From Larimichthys crocea (Eukaryota; Chordata; Actinopteri; Sciaenidae), in assembly GCF_000972845.2 (NCBI RefSeq), contig NC_040032.1:19648636-19712635 (forward strand): a DNA stretch of 64,000 nt. The letters are read 5' to 3'. The position numbers were made by a program, and so were the translations under genes. Below are positions 49,128 through 62,558 of this stretch, in pieces. Position 1 is the stretch's first letter. The number at the start of each line of letters is the position of its first letter. The notes beneath the pieces are model-generated. The model searched no databases, was not told where the DNA came from, and saw only the letters and a program-made list of their open reading frames with translations.

Positions 49128-49246
49128 GTACCTACTTCACACACGAAGCCAAAGGAGCAGACGATGCAGCGGACGCAGATACAGCAATCATCAACGCAGA
49201 GGGTGGTCACACCAACTCGGACGAAAAGAAAGAGTACTACATCTAA
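49128..49246 (+). CDS. cadm1: cadm1 last coding exon: cytoplasmic tail and stop
   Basis: After a split Gly codon, 38 codons and a TAA stop at 49244-49246. [20 protein letters not shown] is identical to my recollection of mammalian CADM1, followed by [18 protein letters not shown] (mammals: INAEGGQNNSEEKKEYFI). The first part, with the preceding ARHKG, forms the protein 4.1/FERM-binding motif that links the protein to spectrin-actin. The last four residues EYYI form a class II PDZ ligand that in mammals binds CASK, MPP-family and syntenin proteins at synapses and junctions. The Phe-to-Tyr change at the -1 position is the one notable difference. CADM2 differs clearly here (TYLTNEAKGAEDAPDADT). 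The acceptor AG is at 49126-49127. Confidence 0.98.
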
Positions 49247-51865
49247 TCAAAACAGGACCCCTCACTCTAGTGTCCTCTTTTGGACACTGGGCTGTTTTTG
49301 AGGCTGGGGCATGGGTAGAGAGGGGGGGGCATTCGATGAAGGGATTTCAGATGGTTCATGATCACTTTTAGTGAGAGTAGAGGGGTTGAGAAGTAGAGGA
49401 GAGATGGGGTTTTAAAGAAAGGCCTGGTTTTAAGCCGTTGTTTAGTCTAGTCTGCAGATGTAGATGGAATGTTTTGTGTGTAAAAAAAAAAAAAATGGAA
49501 AAAAAAATATGAAAAAAGGATAAAAAAAATGGGAGGGATTGGGTTTTCGGTAAAGATGGGGATGGGGTTGGGGGTGGGATGATGCGCCAGATGTTGCCAG
49601 AAATCACTGTAGAGAGCTTCACCATTTGACACCTCCCTTACTGCTGGTACGAATTTTATTTAGTTCAGCCATTTGCAGAAAATTCTGTGCCTTGTTCTAT
49701 CCATACTTTGGATTTGTGTTGATCCTCATTTGCATAACCTTGTTGTTCCCCTTTTCCTGTTTCATCTTTCCCACTCGTAATTATCAATGTGCTGTTGGCT
49801 TTTGTATGAGGGTAAAATTACACAGCCACTTTATTCATTTCCCTAAATGTTTCTGCACAGACGCATCCTCTCCTGCATAACAAAAACTCTTTCCAGTATA
49901 CTGTGATTTGTCTCAAGCCATTACTTCTCTTTCTGTTTTTTTTCTCCTGAAGTTTTGACAGCCCCCAAAATGCATGGAATGCTTTACATATCATTGTACA
50001 AAGGACATAAATGAGAAACAGGTTTGATGTACTGTATATGCCTTCCTTGCCCCCTCCCAAACATAACCATATTCAAAACATAATCAAAAAGCAAGCAGCA
50101 AAGGATAATATGAAATGATTTTATTAGGCCAGTTCAGTTAATTTGTGTTTTGCAGCCTCAGTTTGTTCTTCAAAGTAGAAATACTACTGCCTCTTAAACA
50201 ATTACCTTTCTTAGTAAAGAGAAGTAGTACATGACATTTCATTATTTGAGTATTTTCCTCTGTTCAAAACTATTTTTCTTTTATTTGGCTGAATAGAAGT
50301 TATGTTGTCCCATCAGTTTTTATTGAGTTGTAATGATGAGATTCAGTTGATTTCCATCTGCTCTCACTCTAGATTTTTTCGCTGATAAATGGGAACGAAA
50401 GAAAATGTAAATTGTTTTAAAAATGTTTTTGGCAGACTCTGAGTCAAGATGCTTCAGTAATAAAAAGGCTGTTGAAAAAACATTTGGTTTTAAAATTGGC
50501 CAACAAGCAGCCAAAAGATGCTGGTGGATACTGTACATAACATTTACAGAAAAAAACAGAAACAGCCTTAACCAAACTACAAACTCAAACACATTCAAAT
50601 GTATTTTAGAAATACATAAGCTGCACAAAACATTTTAAAAAATGGCAATGGCAGCCCAGGTTTTCAAATCAGAGGGTTCATGTTATCTCATAGTGACACA
50701 ATCCAATGTAAATCAAGCCAACGAAATCACAGCTGTATTGTACACTAATCCTTACTAAGAAATATTTTTTACAACTTACTAGAATTACAATGGAGTACCT
50801 TTGTGGATTATATTGTGTCACACTCATTGTGAGTTTTGTCAAAATGTAACACAAGCAAATGTTTGGGAAAGTAAATGTCAAACTGAAATGCTCTGAGAGA
50901 CGGGCAAGTCTTTCCACTTCCATCACACCTTTTAAATCTATATTTTGCTTTGATGCAGCAGCTTGGGTGCTTAATCATTCAGTGGTTTTTTGCATGTGTG
51001 TGTGTACTTGCTAAAATCCATTCTTTTTGCTTTCCCTATCTTGCTTTATATATCGCCTGCCAAAACTCAGTGAGGATCTTTTTTTGCTGTGCCAGCTGGG
51101 GAGCACTGAGGAATGCCAAAAGTAATTAATTGTGTGCAACTGAACTTAATACACATGTTGTGCTCTGTGGTGGTAATCCCATGGGTTGCATTAATGCCCC
51201 GGCTTCTTAACATGGCAACGAGGGTCTATTCATTGCATTGTTTGTCATTATTATTACGTGTTCACATAGCAAGCAGCTTGCTTAATGAGTCCTTACTCTA
51301 CATGACAGCTGTGGGTGGATAGAGGGGAGGTTTAGCTTGTAGTCTACACCTTGAAGTTCTGAAGTTGTGAAAAGCTGGAATCAATTGGACAAACATTAAT
51401 CGAATTAGTAGAGTATGTCCAGTAATATCAGATGAAGAGCAATTTACAGATATTATTGCATTCCAAAATCAAAACCTTCAATGTTTTCTTTTTTTTTTTT
51501 TAATATATGAATCGCAATGTAACAACCTTTTTTTTTTTTAAGATTCAAATTTAGAAAATATTTTTTTCAATAAGTTTTATTAAAATTAAATGTTGCATAT
51601 AAAAAATGGATAGCATCCAGAACACTAAATGGCACTTCTTCGCATTGCATATTAATAAGAAAATAGGTATAAGCAATTTTAGCTAAGTCGGACAAATTTT
51701 GTCCTTGTGATTATTTTTGTAATTGAATTTTAACTTTGGTGTAGAACAAGTAGAGGTACTTTCATAGAATGTACTTTTTCATTGTGACTGAGAGATCACT
51801 GCAGTACAAACAAATCAAGACATACATTCAGCAATTTCACAACATATACCCATGAACATGGCGTT

Positions 51866-52332
51866 AAAAAGTACACTGAAATACAGAAAACACAAGCAAA
51901 TAAAGACACTCTACAAGTTAAAAAGGACACTAAAACCTGATAAACTTCAATGATGTTTTAAATTAAGTTCAACATGTTATAACGTGACAACATTCTAAAT
52001 GTGCAACGCTAATATTATTAGCAATGTTGCTATACAGTTGACCCACTAGCATAAGCTACTACAAATACTGTTGTGTTCATCCATTTTAGACATCCCCCAT
52101 TGGTTATCGTCTTGAAGCTTTGTTGCTCTGAACAGTTAGTAGTGTTTCTGTATTTGATTGTGTTTTTGGTATTTCCTGCGTGTGCTTTTTATGCCTTGTA
52201 TGTGTTGTCAAATTGGCGAATGCGCTTAATTTGCCTGTGTTTCACTTTTTTTGAAGCGCTTCCTCTGTAAATGTGTTTTGATCACTCTATATGCTTGTGT
52301 TTTCTGAAGCTCTCTTCAGCACTGTACTTTTT
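51866..52332. repeat. Inverted repeat with AAACACA-rich degenerate units
   Basis: The left arm contains AAAAAGTACACTG and CAGAAAACACAAGCA. The reverse complement of the right arm (52286-52332) contains AAAAAGTACAGTG and CAGAAAACACAAGCA. Inside the right half, the minus strand shows further degenerate units of the type AAACACAnnCAAAT (for example GAAACACAGGCAAATTA and AAAAACACAATCAAAT). This looks like an old non-autonomous transposon or a minisatellite-derived element. It lies within the putative cadm1 3' UTR. Confidence 0.55.
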
Positions 52333-53299
52333 GCTCTGACAGTAACCTCAGATTGCATTTGAGTCTTTTGGTTTTATATTATACTTGAAGTGTAATTTTT
52401 TTCAATGTATTTCTCTAGAAATACCTTTATGATATCAATATCAATCATATCCCATGATTAAACTCACTTTTTATGAAAACGTCACTAGCTGCCACTAGAC
52501 TTTTACACTGAACACCACAGAATGAATGGATTGTTAAGGACTTAATGCTCTTGCTTGCTGTGTGGACACCCAAGATTCAATACTTTATGGCCGTACATTT
52601 GATTGGAGTTTGTCAATGTGCAGCTCGGATTGCCACACATTAACAATGTGATAGCTTTAATATATCATAGTCATGCATGAAGACAGCATTCAGTCTTTCC
52701 ATATTGAGATTGTAGTTTTGGGGTTGTTCAATGGCATTTAAGAAGGTTCTTGTGAAATGCATTGTGCATATATCACTTTTCCTGAGCATAACGCTGTGCA
52801 ATCTGTGCATTTTTAAAGTCATTAGGTTTTTTTTCAAAACGGGCTGGGTGGGAGCAGTGGACATATTTTTAGCTTTTCTGTTGGATGGGGCAGTTAGATG
52901 TGTGCTACAAGAGTGATATTGCAAACAATGATCAAAGACGATGTGTCCAACTCTCTCCAAGTGTTTATTCTTCTGTGAAAACTTGAGTTAATTTAAAAGT
53001 TCTGTACTCGCAAAGGAATTACCACTAAGTTAACACTGTATGCTGATGACACTGTTTTGTGTTTGTTACATGGATGGGTAGGGGTGGGGACGGGTTCTGA
53101 TTAGGTTAGATGTTTTACGGTCTGGTGTCTGATAAAACTATTAACTGACTTGTTATCGTTGCTTTATGAATCACAGAGCAGATGTCACTTCATTTGTAAG
53201 ACTGAGATTGTGTGATTTGTATTTTACAGTGAGCACTATTTCGCTTCAGTGACATGTGGCAGCTTCCATTTAAATCAGACTTCAAAATATGTACTTGCC

Positions 53300-53305
53300 A
53301 ATAAA
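53300..53305 (+). promoter_or_regulatory. cadm1: Candidate polyadenylation signal AATAAA
   Basis: A canonical AATAAA (GCCAATAAAGGAAT) is followed within about 100 bases by T- and GT-rich DNA (ATTTGTGAATATT, TTTTGTGGGG). Position and context make it the best candidate 3' end of the long cadm1 transcript. Confidence 0.5.
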
Positions 53306-54184
53306 GGAATAGAACTGAATATTGTCTTCTCCCTTAAGGCTGATGCATTAATATTTTATTTGTGAATATTAAACCTTTTGTGGGGTGGAATGACAGGAGT
53401 GTTTCTCTAAATGTTTTATTTACAATAATGCTCTAACAAAGGAACATGAACAAAACAACATGAAAACAACATCTGAGTAGGTTTAAATATTCAGAAATGG
53501 TAAAGATTCAATTGACGTAAATAGCAGAATGATATTTTAGGTTATTGTATTATTTTATTTTCTATTAAATGCCCAGTAAATTAAAAAAAAAGACTTGCAG
53601 TGTAACTGATGTAGTTTTCTCCACATTAAATTCTTTTGATATTGTCCTGTCTCTGGCTCATACGTTGCTGACCGATGTGACCGCATCTCAGGTAGAATGC
53701 AAAGTTTAGGCCCCACCTATAAACGACATAAAAGCAAGTACAATGTATCCTCATCGAATCAAGTGCAACACATTATTTTAGATCCAAGAGGCAAAATTGT
53801 TGATATTTTGCATATATGTTGTACATGTTTTCTGTATTTTCCTTAATATTTGGTGCACTGTAAAAGATGTGTTGAGTATTGCTTTGTGTTGACATAGGTC
53901 ATAAAGAGTACACTGTTTATTGGAATGACACAGGATCAGAAACTTGTTGTGGCTGTACTACTGTCACTTTCATCGCACCACTACCTTTGGAAGCTTGTTT
54001 GATTCCCGAAAAGTTTTGATTGTTTCACCAGTCATTGTTTTTAGATTGATTCTTTTTGTCTCTCTGCTGTTCTTGGGAAATGTTAATGTGTATTAATGGA
54101 GAAAAGGAGTTCCACATTCCCATACACATTTTGTATTGGTTCATAAATAGACATTTTTACGAAACAACGAAGAGTTCTTGTCTT

Positions 54185-54190
54185 AATAAA
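54185..54190 (+). promoter_or_regulatory. Alternative candidate polyadenylation signal AATAAA
   Basis: TTAATAAAAAAG, about 4.9 kb after the stop codon, followed by TGTTGGTATTATTTTTC. It would give a slightly longer cadm1 3' UTR. Lower priority than the signal at 53300. Confidence 0.3.
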
Positions 54191-57100
54191 AAAGAAAAGA
54201 TATTAATGTCCAAAATAATCAGTGTTGGTATTATTTTTCACTCTAAATGTTACTCTAAATATATTACCGTGATGCACTACAGGTAAATGGGTAAATGTGG
54301 AATAATTTGAAGCAACTCATATTTTTCATCTGACTAAGTGGTCATTCCAAGCTATTTAAAAACATTTTTTAAAGATTTTTTTTTTTTCTTTTTAACAATG
54401 GCCAATGCTGGACCAGATAGTCTCCAGAGTACAGTGAACCTCCTAGAATAGAGTACAAGATAAGAGATACAAAGATACCTCTTGGAGGTTTTACAGTTTT
54501 ACTTGCCGATATATTTGTGATCATTCTAATCAGGGTTTCCTAGTTTGAGTAGATGTCTGCCACAAAATTAAACATTACATGTTCAGAGATGATATTAGAG
54601 ATTATATTGATATGTTCAGGCTCTGATTTCATGGCTCCTTGCAAGGAAACACCAGGCTATGGGGAGTGATGATAATAGCTTCTCCATGTATGTAGACTCA
54701 GGTTGTACTGAAATGAACAGCAGCAAAAGAGCAGATCACTGACCAGTTAAGTACACGATCATAATTCATGGTGCATTGGATACAGGTTGCAGTAAGAAGA
54801 ACACACAAGAGAATAGCACTGGATTTGTGTTGAATGCATGAAATAATTATTTGATTGTATAATGAATATTTCCACTTTATAGGACTTTACACTTAATTTA
54901 TCTTTTAAACAGCTTACACCTTGAACCTTGCATTGCTGAATTAAGTGTATCTGAATTGCAACTGAAAGAGTAACCACTCCCACTTGTTTCCAATGGTGAT
55001 GTTAAAAGCTCTTTTTATGTCTCTATGTTTTTGCGTTGTCCATTCATCCCATTCTCATGAACGCAATAGAATTGCCTTGAGAGAATTTCATTATATCTTG
55101 TACAAACTCAAAGAGGAATGGTTAGATTAGAATACAGGATACAAGTGCTACCATCTTGCATTTCTGATTTTTTTTGGAGTCAGTGTCTGCGCAGTAGTGA
55201 TAATAGTGTGTAGGAGCCAGCCACTGAATCAATCACAAGCAACCATCTGTCAATCATGGCCATCTTTGGAAAAACATTTTGATATGTACTTTTTAGTTTG
55301 TGGATGGCTGTCCCATCAGCTTACATGGAAGGGATAGTGTTTATGATCCATACTGCAGCAAGCCAGCAGAGAAATGTTGAGATGTTTTGCCATCACTTTT
55401 GTGGCACTATCATGTTGCTCATCTTTATTTACCGTCAATGGTATGACATGACTACAACTTTTATCAAAAACGGCTTGAATGACCAATCATGGGAACACAT
55501 GCTCAGTTTTCTCTCAATGAACTTCTATGCTACTACACATACAGCAGTATAAAATTCCTTCAAAATCTTCCCTATATGTGTCTAGGAGGACGTGGGTGTA
55601 AACAGCCACTGGACTGGTTGGCGGAGGCATATAACTGCAAGACGGTAAGTCTAGTTTGAGTCCGAAATGAACCTTGACAGGCAGAGATGTCATGAATTCT
55701 TTATTACATACATAAACCAGTGTGAACATGAAGTATAAAACAAGTGCTTCTAATTAACACAAATATAGGGTAATGTTTAAAGGAGCACCGTGAAAGCTTT
55801 AATAAATTTGACAAGATTTATACTCTGAAAATCAATTGCTGCTCGATGGGTGCAGCGAACCGTATTAACTAACATCTTAAATAAATGAAGACAGTGTTAT
55901 TGATTCCAACACAGTGGATAGAATTGACGTGAGGCAAGCTATATGTCATAGAAATATGTATTTCTCCATTCATATTTAATGTTCATGATGTCAGGTTTTA
56001 CTTTAGACATTAGCACACCTATAATATTCAGTATTCAGTGGATGAGTTGAGTAGAGGAAGATATTATCTTTTTAATTACATTTTCACTTCAGGCTCTCAT
56101 TATACCTCAAGTGCTGTACATAATGAGCCAACATCTTAAATAAGTAAAGGTGATACTGCAATTGATTAGAACGTGAAGACCAGAGGCAAGCTATCAATCA
56201 CAGAAAATTTACTTGTGGGTTCATGCTTAATGCGTGCATCAGTAGGTCTTTTACAGACTCATTACTCAATATCCTTGAATAAGTTGAAAAGAATGAAATT
56301 TTATTCATTACACTTGAACTGACTCTATGACAGCAAATGGCTGCACTTAATAAAAACAGAGTATAATCATTTTGTGTGTATATGTGCCCTTGGCGATGGT
56401 GTTTTGTAATGAAAATATCAGCAATGTAGTCTTCTCTTTATGTGTTAACCTTGTGGGTTTAAAAGGTTAAAGGTGTCAATACCCTGTAAAGAATAATATA
56501 TTTTATATTAAGATTAGGAGGCCATGAAGAGACACTGCAAAGTAAACCTTTACAGCCTGACATCAACACGTGATCCAGAGGTGATTATGAATGATTTATT
56601 GATTGTGAGATTATGAGGGGCTGGAAAGAGTCAACCCATAAACTCTTGTGGTAATGGTGACCCTTAAGGGCACTCAGGAAATTAGGCCACCTGTAACAGT
56701 TCACACAATTAAGCTACTTGTCCTTGCTCCGCAATCAGACCAGGTCCCCATTATGCAAAGATTAGTACTCTTCAGTAGACTTTTTTCATACATTCGTTAA
56801 ATACAGTAAGAATACAAGTAACTGATTAGGAATTATATGCATTTGCACTCAATCACATCGTCTAGAAATCACATTCAAACACTAATTTGTTTTGCCAAAG
56901 TGATTTGTGTTTTTGCAGGACATTGATAAACAAGACTTTTTCAATACTGAACCAAGACCATGATCTTTATCTAACCTTAACTAAATGCTGGTCTGCATAA
57001 ATACAGTATAAGCACAAGTTATATTATGATACAGTTGTTTCAAGCAGATGTTCTAGGAAAACAAATACAATATTTTGTTTGCAAAGATTTTGCAGATACA

Positions 57101-57559
57101 GAACATTTTCTTTCTGTTGAACTGGTAGTATATGAAAGAAATTTCTGGGACAGATTGTTGCAGAATTTGGTGAATCAACTTGTCAAGAGAACAATGGACC
57201 AAGAGAGTACCATGTGCAGATACTGCAGAGTTTTACTGTCTTCACAATGAGTAATCTTTTGCAAAGCCAGGCTGTTAGCTTACCCTTGATGTCCTTCAAA
57301 AACTAAAAGCTGTGACTTTTCTTGTTGAATTTAAGGAACCACCAATTTATTTGGAAAATGGAAACAAAGCACAAAATCTAAATACAAATTAGAACATGCT
57401 GAGGCAGCTATGCAAGACACAAATTAGAACACAAATTCAGCACCACATGGAAAGCTATCACTTCAATATTTTTTTTATTTTACATCCACTGGTCTGAAGG
57501 TTTTCACCTTTGGTCACCATTAGTGGAAAAAAAAAACTTTAGCACTTTTGATATCAGAC

Positions 57560-57985
57560 ATTGTTTTTTAAAACATAACTTTCAGCGCCCCCCGTTTGAG
57601 TGGTTGCCATTAGTGAAATCATAGTTGTAGCCACTCACCAGTTAAAACAGCACCTAGACATTTGTTTGACTCCAGCAGGTAATTGCTCTGTGTTGTGCTG
57701 TGTTTTTATGTTTATATTATTGTACTTTGCAACAAGTACTGTCTGCTACTTTTTCACAACAAATCACCAAAGGGTTATACACTGACCAAAAACCATGAAC
57801 GTCTGTGCCAATCCACCTAGAGAGAAGGATTTCACAGGATAAGTGAAAACTTTGACATTCAAGTGCCACTAGATAAAAGATGAAAAGGACCACTAGTTTG
57901 TAGGAATCATCCTCGTGGGATGGTGAATGGCTGTACAACATTTCATGGATATCCATCCAACAGTTGTTGAGATATTTCAGGTGCT
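57560..57985 (+). repeat. Dispersed teleost repeat, copy B
   Basis: The 3' part (57902-57980) has GAATCATCCTCGTGGGATGG, ATCCATCCAACAGTTGTTGA and GATATTTCAGG. It aligns with copy A at 35286-35363 at roughly 70% identity by eye, in the same orientation. The 5' part differs, so the two copies may be members of different subfamilies or unequally truncated. Confidence 0.6.
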
Positions 57986-60900
57986 AGACAATCAACATCA
58001 ATAAACAGCTGTATGATCATTGAATACTTTTTCAGCCAGTCACATAACAGGTCTCAGAGGCTATGTCATTGTCAGACAATAGCTGATGGGTTTCACGAAT
58101 ACAAGGTGCCAGATGAAGTCTCATTTTCTATCAGGTAGATACCGGTTTTTATGATTAAATCGGTCCAATGCTATGTTAATTCTGTATGCAACTCACCTCA
58201 TTGGTAATTAACACAATGGTGTTTGCATTGAGGTGTGTTTTGAGGATAAAACCACCGAAGCTACTTTGGGAAAAAGAAAGTTGGAAAAGAGGCTATGATG
58301 AGCCCTGGTAACCAGACGTCTCCTTCAAATAAAACAATCAGAAGTGTAACATAATTGTGATTTGGCACCAGTGCAAATATTTAATGAAGGTAAACACAGC
58401 TTTTCATACAGTATGAAGCAGCTGTGGACAGCAGATATTGTAAGAATCAACCACATTCAAAATCAGTGCAGACACTGACTTTTCTTCTTTAACCACATTA
58501 AAAATGTTACGCTGCTTTCTCTGCTTTGTATTTGAAAATACAGCTAGAGTTATTACCATGTTGGCAGGTTCCTCTCTGTGGCTTTCTATGTTCTCTGTGT
58601 TCTCATAATTAATTTGCAATGTGGATACAGTGTTTTATGTGAATTTTTGCCCCATTTTTGGATGAAACAAATAAGATTTTGCTCTTTTTTAGTGTCATTA
58701 GTGTATTCAGAGTCTTTGAACATATATGTCAAATTGCAGAAAATTTCATCATTATTTCTTTATTTCTGGGAAAGGGAACAGTTGAAAGAATAACAGAGTG
58801 TTTGATGAGTTTTATTTTGTTCCTGTCCACTCTTAATGAAGTTAGGATGTTTCAATCGGTTGTGTGGTAAAAAAAAAATTCCGGGGTGCCTGGTGCAAAG
58901 CAATAGAAATATTAAGACCTTTCTTAGAGATTCTTACTATTTAGCAAAAAGGTGTATCTGTTTAGGAATAATTGCCATATTATTGTTAGACACTTAATAA
59001 TAACACATATTTTGAACTTGTCAGTGCCAAAAACAAGCACTTTTTGTACTTTGATAGGCTCAGTGTCGCCAACGATTATCTTATCTTGACAGCCAGTCTC
59101 GCAAATATTTTCACATCTAACAAAGAGAGTTTTGGTGAGTTTTATTTTGTTTCTGTCCAGTCTGAAGTGTGTTTTAGAATTATCTGTGAGATCAAATTAT
59201 TGGTTTTGTCAATTAATGTTGTCAATGTTTCATTTATATAGTGGCAATGCAACAGATGTTATCTCAGGACACTTTTAATATAGACCAGTTCTAGACTGTA
59301 CTCTTTGAATAATATGATATTATTTACAGAGACCCGCCAATTCTCACCATGAGCATAATGTTTATTTACTAAATTTTGCTACTGCACTGACATTGATATG
59401 AATAATGTTTTTGGTTTGTTGTTGTTGTTTTTTTTTACATATGTGTATTGGAAGAGGCTAAACATTTATGTACATCCTACTATTGAATGCAGTTACTTTC
59501 TGTGTTGTGTTAGATTGCACATGTGCTTGCCCATTGAAGGAAGCTAAAGAGTCTTGGTCACTGTTCAGTGTAGGTAGACATGAGGTAGTTAATCTTTACC
59601 TTCTCAGTGTTTGAGCTGCCTTCATGGCATTCAAGGATTCACCATGTTTAATCCATGGGTTTCTCTTGCCTGTGGGTTTAATATATCTTTGTGCCTGTCA
59701 AATGGGCTATAAATTATATGACCCCAGAGGCTGTGAAGAACCTCATGCCTCCTTACAGAAGGTTTGTCCATTTTTGCTCCATAAAGACCTTTGCTGATAT
59801 TGGTAGTGGAGGGTACAAACAAGCCAACCAGTCATGTTAAGAGGGCATTCCTGTTGCTCTAGGGTATGAAGCAGAAGCCCCAAGGCCATGCTTGAGACCT
59901 GCAGTATCTCAAACTCAGGTCAAACTTAACCTTCAGTCCAAGAGCAAGTCAGTCATTGGGATGTTGTCCTGGGGGTTAATCGCTTGGTGAAGATAATTTT
60001 AATACTGTATCTGGGCTAATTTGTTGTCCACATTAATTAAAGAGGAATCTTATTTTGGCAGATGGACACATTAGCATGATCACCTAAATGACTTCTAGAC
60101 AACATCAAAACCTTGACAACAAGGTCAATAACATCAGAGCGCATAAGGCCAGTCAAATATTTATTGCTGTCCTTTTGTTGAACCACACATGAATGCCATA
60201 TTTGATTTAGATTCATTTAACATTTTACTTTTACCTCTTAATTGCTGTTGTTCCAAAGTAAAGCTATTCAGTTTTGTTTTGCTTTATTGCCCTCTAGCAA
60301 TATTGCCATCGCACCAACCAGCTAAACAACTAAATAAGTAAATAATTTAAAGTAATAATATACTGTAAAAAACAAAAATATGTTGTTTTAATTAAAACCA
60401 AATGTTAAGCTGTTTATCTTCCTGTAAGTGATTTTAAATAATGCATGTCATTATAAATGGTGTCTCTCGTTTTTTTCTTTTCTGTGCCCATTCTAGACAA
60501 TTCCTGCATTGTATTGATTTCTGAGATCAAACTGTATGTGTCCTTCTGATATAATCGGAGGATCAGAAATGATTTTCTTTAGAAGTCACAGCTGTTTTTA
60601 TTAGTCTACATCAGTTTATATTCATCTTGCTGAGCTCATATTGACCCTTTTATTGATGGTGCTGAAAATTTCAGTAACAACCTAAGGTAAACTGCACTAA
60701 TCAATTATTGTGTTGGTGTTTAAATAAACGGTGCCTGTGTATGTTCACTATATTAAAAAAGGGGGGGTTTATGTTGTGGAAATTGTGTATAGAAGTGGAC
60801 TTATTGTTTTGCACTGCAGCCTTATCTTTAAGAAATGAAAATGTTGCTCAAATGTTGCAACCCTACTTCTTCTGCCTGTTGGACCTCCATCTAAAGAGCC

Positions 60901-62558
60901 TCTCCCTCTGTGAATTACTGCAGATGAGGCCTGAAACAGGTGCCAGAGTGCCTTCTTGTGGCCAGATTAGGAAGTGCATAATAATGGCTTATCAGTGGCA
61001 GATCCTTCACACAGAAAATACTGTATTTAAAGGGACATAGTGACAAAAATATATTGAATTATATGGTGTGTGTGACAGATTAAGGCAGTTATCATAATGT
61101 ATGACAACGTCCTCAGTTTCTCCTTTAAAATGCATGCCTACATCAACAAAGGTTGATGTCAGAGTACGAAAGTAATATATTGATTGTCGTGTGTTCAATT
61201 GCCACAATCAGCACTGAATTAATCTTTTGTTTATTCATTATCTGATTGATGGATTTTAGCAACACCACTCCAAAAGCAGAACCTCTATAAGTTAATTACC
61301 CACTTTGCAAATGATTGTAATGTGAGTTGAACATTACTAATTGGTGTCACTAAATGTAAAGACTTTCAGTAGCTCCAGCATAATTAACCATTTTGAATGA
61401 TCTGGCTGTTTTTTTATTGACATTTAGCACAATACATGAGAGGCTTGAATATCAACCTAATGGATCTTATTAGCCATGTCCTCTAGACCAAGGTGAATTA
61501 ATCAAAGCAGACTTGATTTATATACCCCGCCCCTTCCTTTCTTCTCCCACCTCTCTTCCTCTCTCTCTCTCAGTTTCTTGTGCTCTCTCGCACCGAGGCA
61601 GCTGGGGATTCATTTGTCTTGCTGATTAATGATGAGAACCATATCCTCCACAACACCAGTAAATTAAAAGAGATTGGGGACAGAGAGAAAGAACATCAAG
61701 GTCCATTCATCCCAATCAAATTTCACAGTAGGTCCAATTCATCCTAAGCTTTATTTATATTGTCTGCTATACAAACACAAAAAGCTCCAGTCATTCACTT
61801 TCTCTTCCCAGACCCTCTCTGGCAGTCTGGGGATTACAACTGGCAACTTTCCAAGTGCACGCTCATTTTTCCAGCCTTCAGGATACAACCATACCCATTG
61901 CTTCACTGCTATGAAAGCAGCATGTCTGTTTCAGACGGTAATTGTTCAGCAGCAGCAGCAGGTACGGCTTGCTGTTCCCTCCATGTGCATAGTCCTCATG
62001 CTCTCCTTGTGTTTGTTTTAGTCTGCTTCCTATCTAAAGCAATACATTCAAGGTCATGTACATTAAGGACATTGGAGACTCAGATCCGCAATATGTTATT
62101 ATAAATGTGTTTATTATGTACTGTATGTATGGACATGCACTGATAATGAGACCCGAAGAATATGAATACTTCTTCAAAACACTGGAGACACTACAGGTAA
62201 ATAGGATAAAATTCTTTCCATCAAAACGATGGAAGTCATTTTGATGCTACACTATCATGTAATCAGGTCAATGCAGTCTCTGTCATGCACTCTGCACCTC
62301 TGCCTGTTTCTGTACTATGTAACTTTGCCCCCTCAATTTCAGAGTGTAATACCTCTATCGTATGGACGTATGTGCATTTGTTTTGTATTAGTTATGATCA
62401 AAAACTAGCCAGTCTACAACTTTGCTATCAGCCAAACATCAAGCAAGTGCAACAACACAAGATGATAATGCATGATATGATGATAGCAGCCAACTAATAT
62501 TACTTACTAGTCCATCAGCAAGAAGCCCAGCTCAGTGCATATCTTTCAGACTTTTATT

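Larger units (their letters stand above)
49247..53325 (+). other. cadm1: Probable cadm1 3' untranslated region
   Basis: It runs from the stop codon to the first well-placed AATAAA at 53300-53305. It begins with G-rich DNA and an A-rich stretch around 49482-49530, then AT-rich sequence without coding frames. It includes an inverted-repeat element at 51.87-52.33 kb. Long 3' UTRs are usual for cadm1, but the end cannot be proved from sequence. An upstream AATAAA near 51.90 kb or the one at 54185 could be used instead. Confidence 0.5.
53326..62558. other. Intergenic region downstream of cadm1
   Basis: No frame longer than about 115 codons, and none resembles a protein family. A second candidate poly(A) signal is at 54185-54190. 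A dispersed repeat lies at about 57.56-57.99 kb, a 31-base direct duplication at 58803-58833 and 59133-59163, and a possible conserved non-coding block at 61.38-61.68 kb. A gene-poor flank is usual for CADM genes. Confidence 0.7.
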
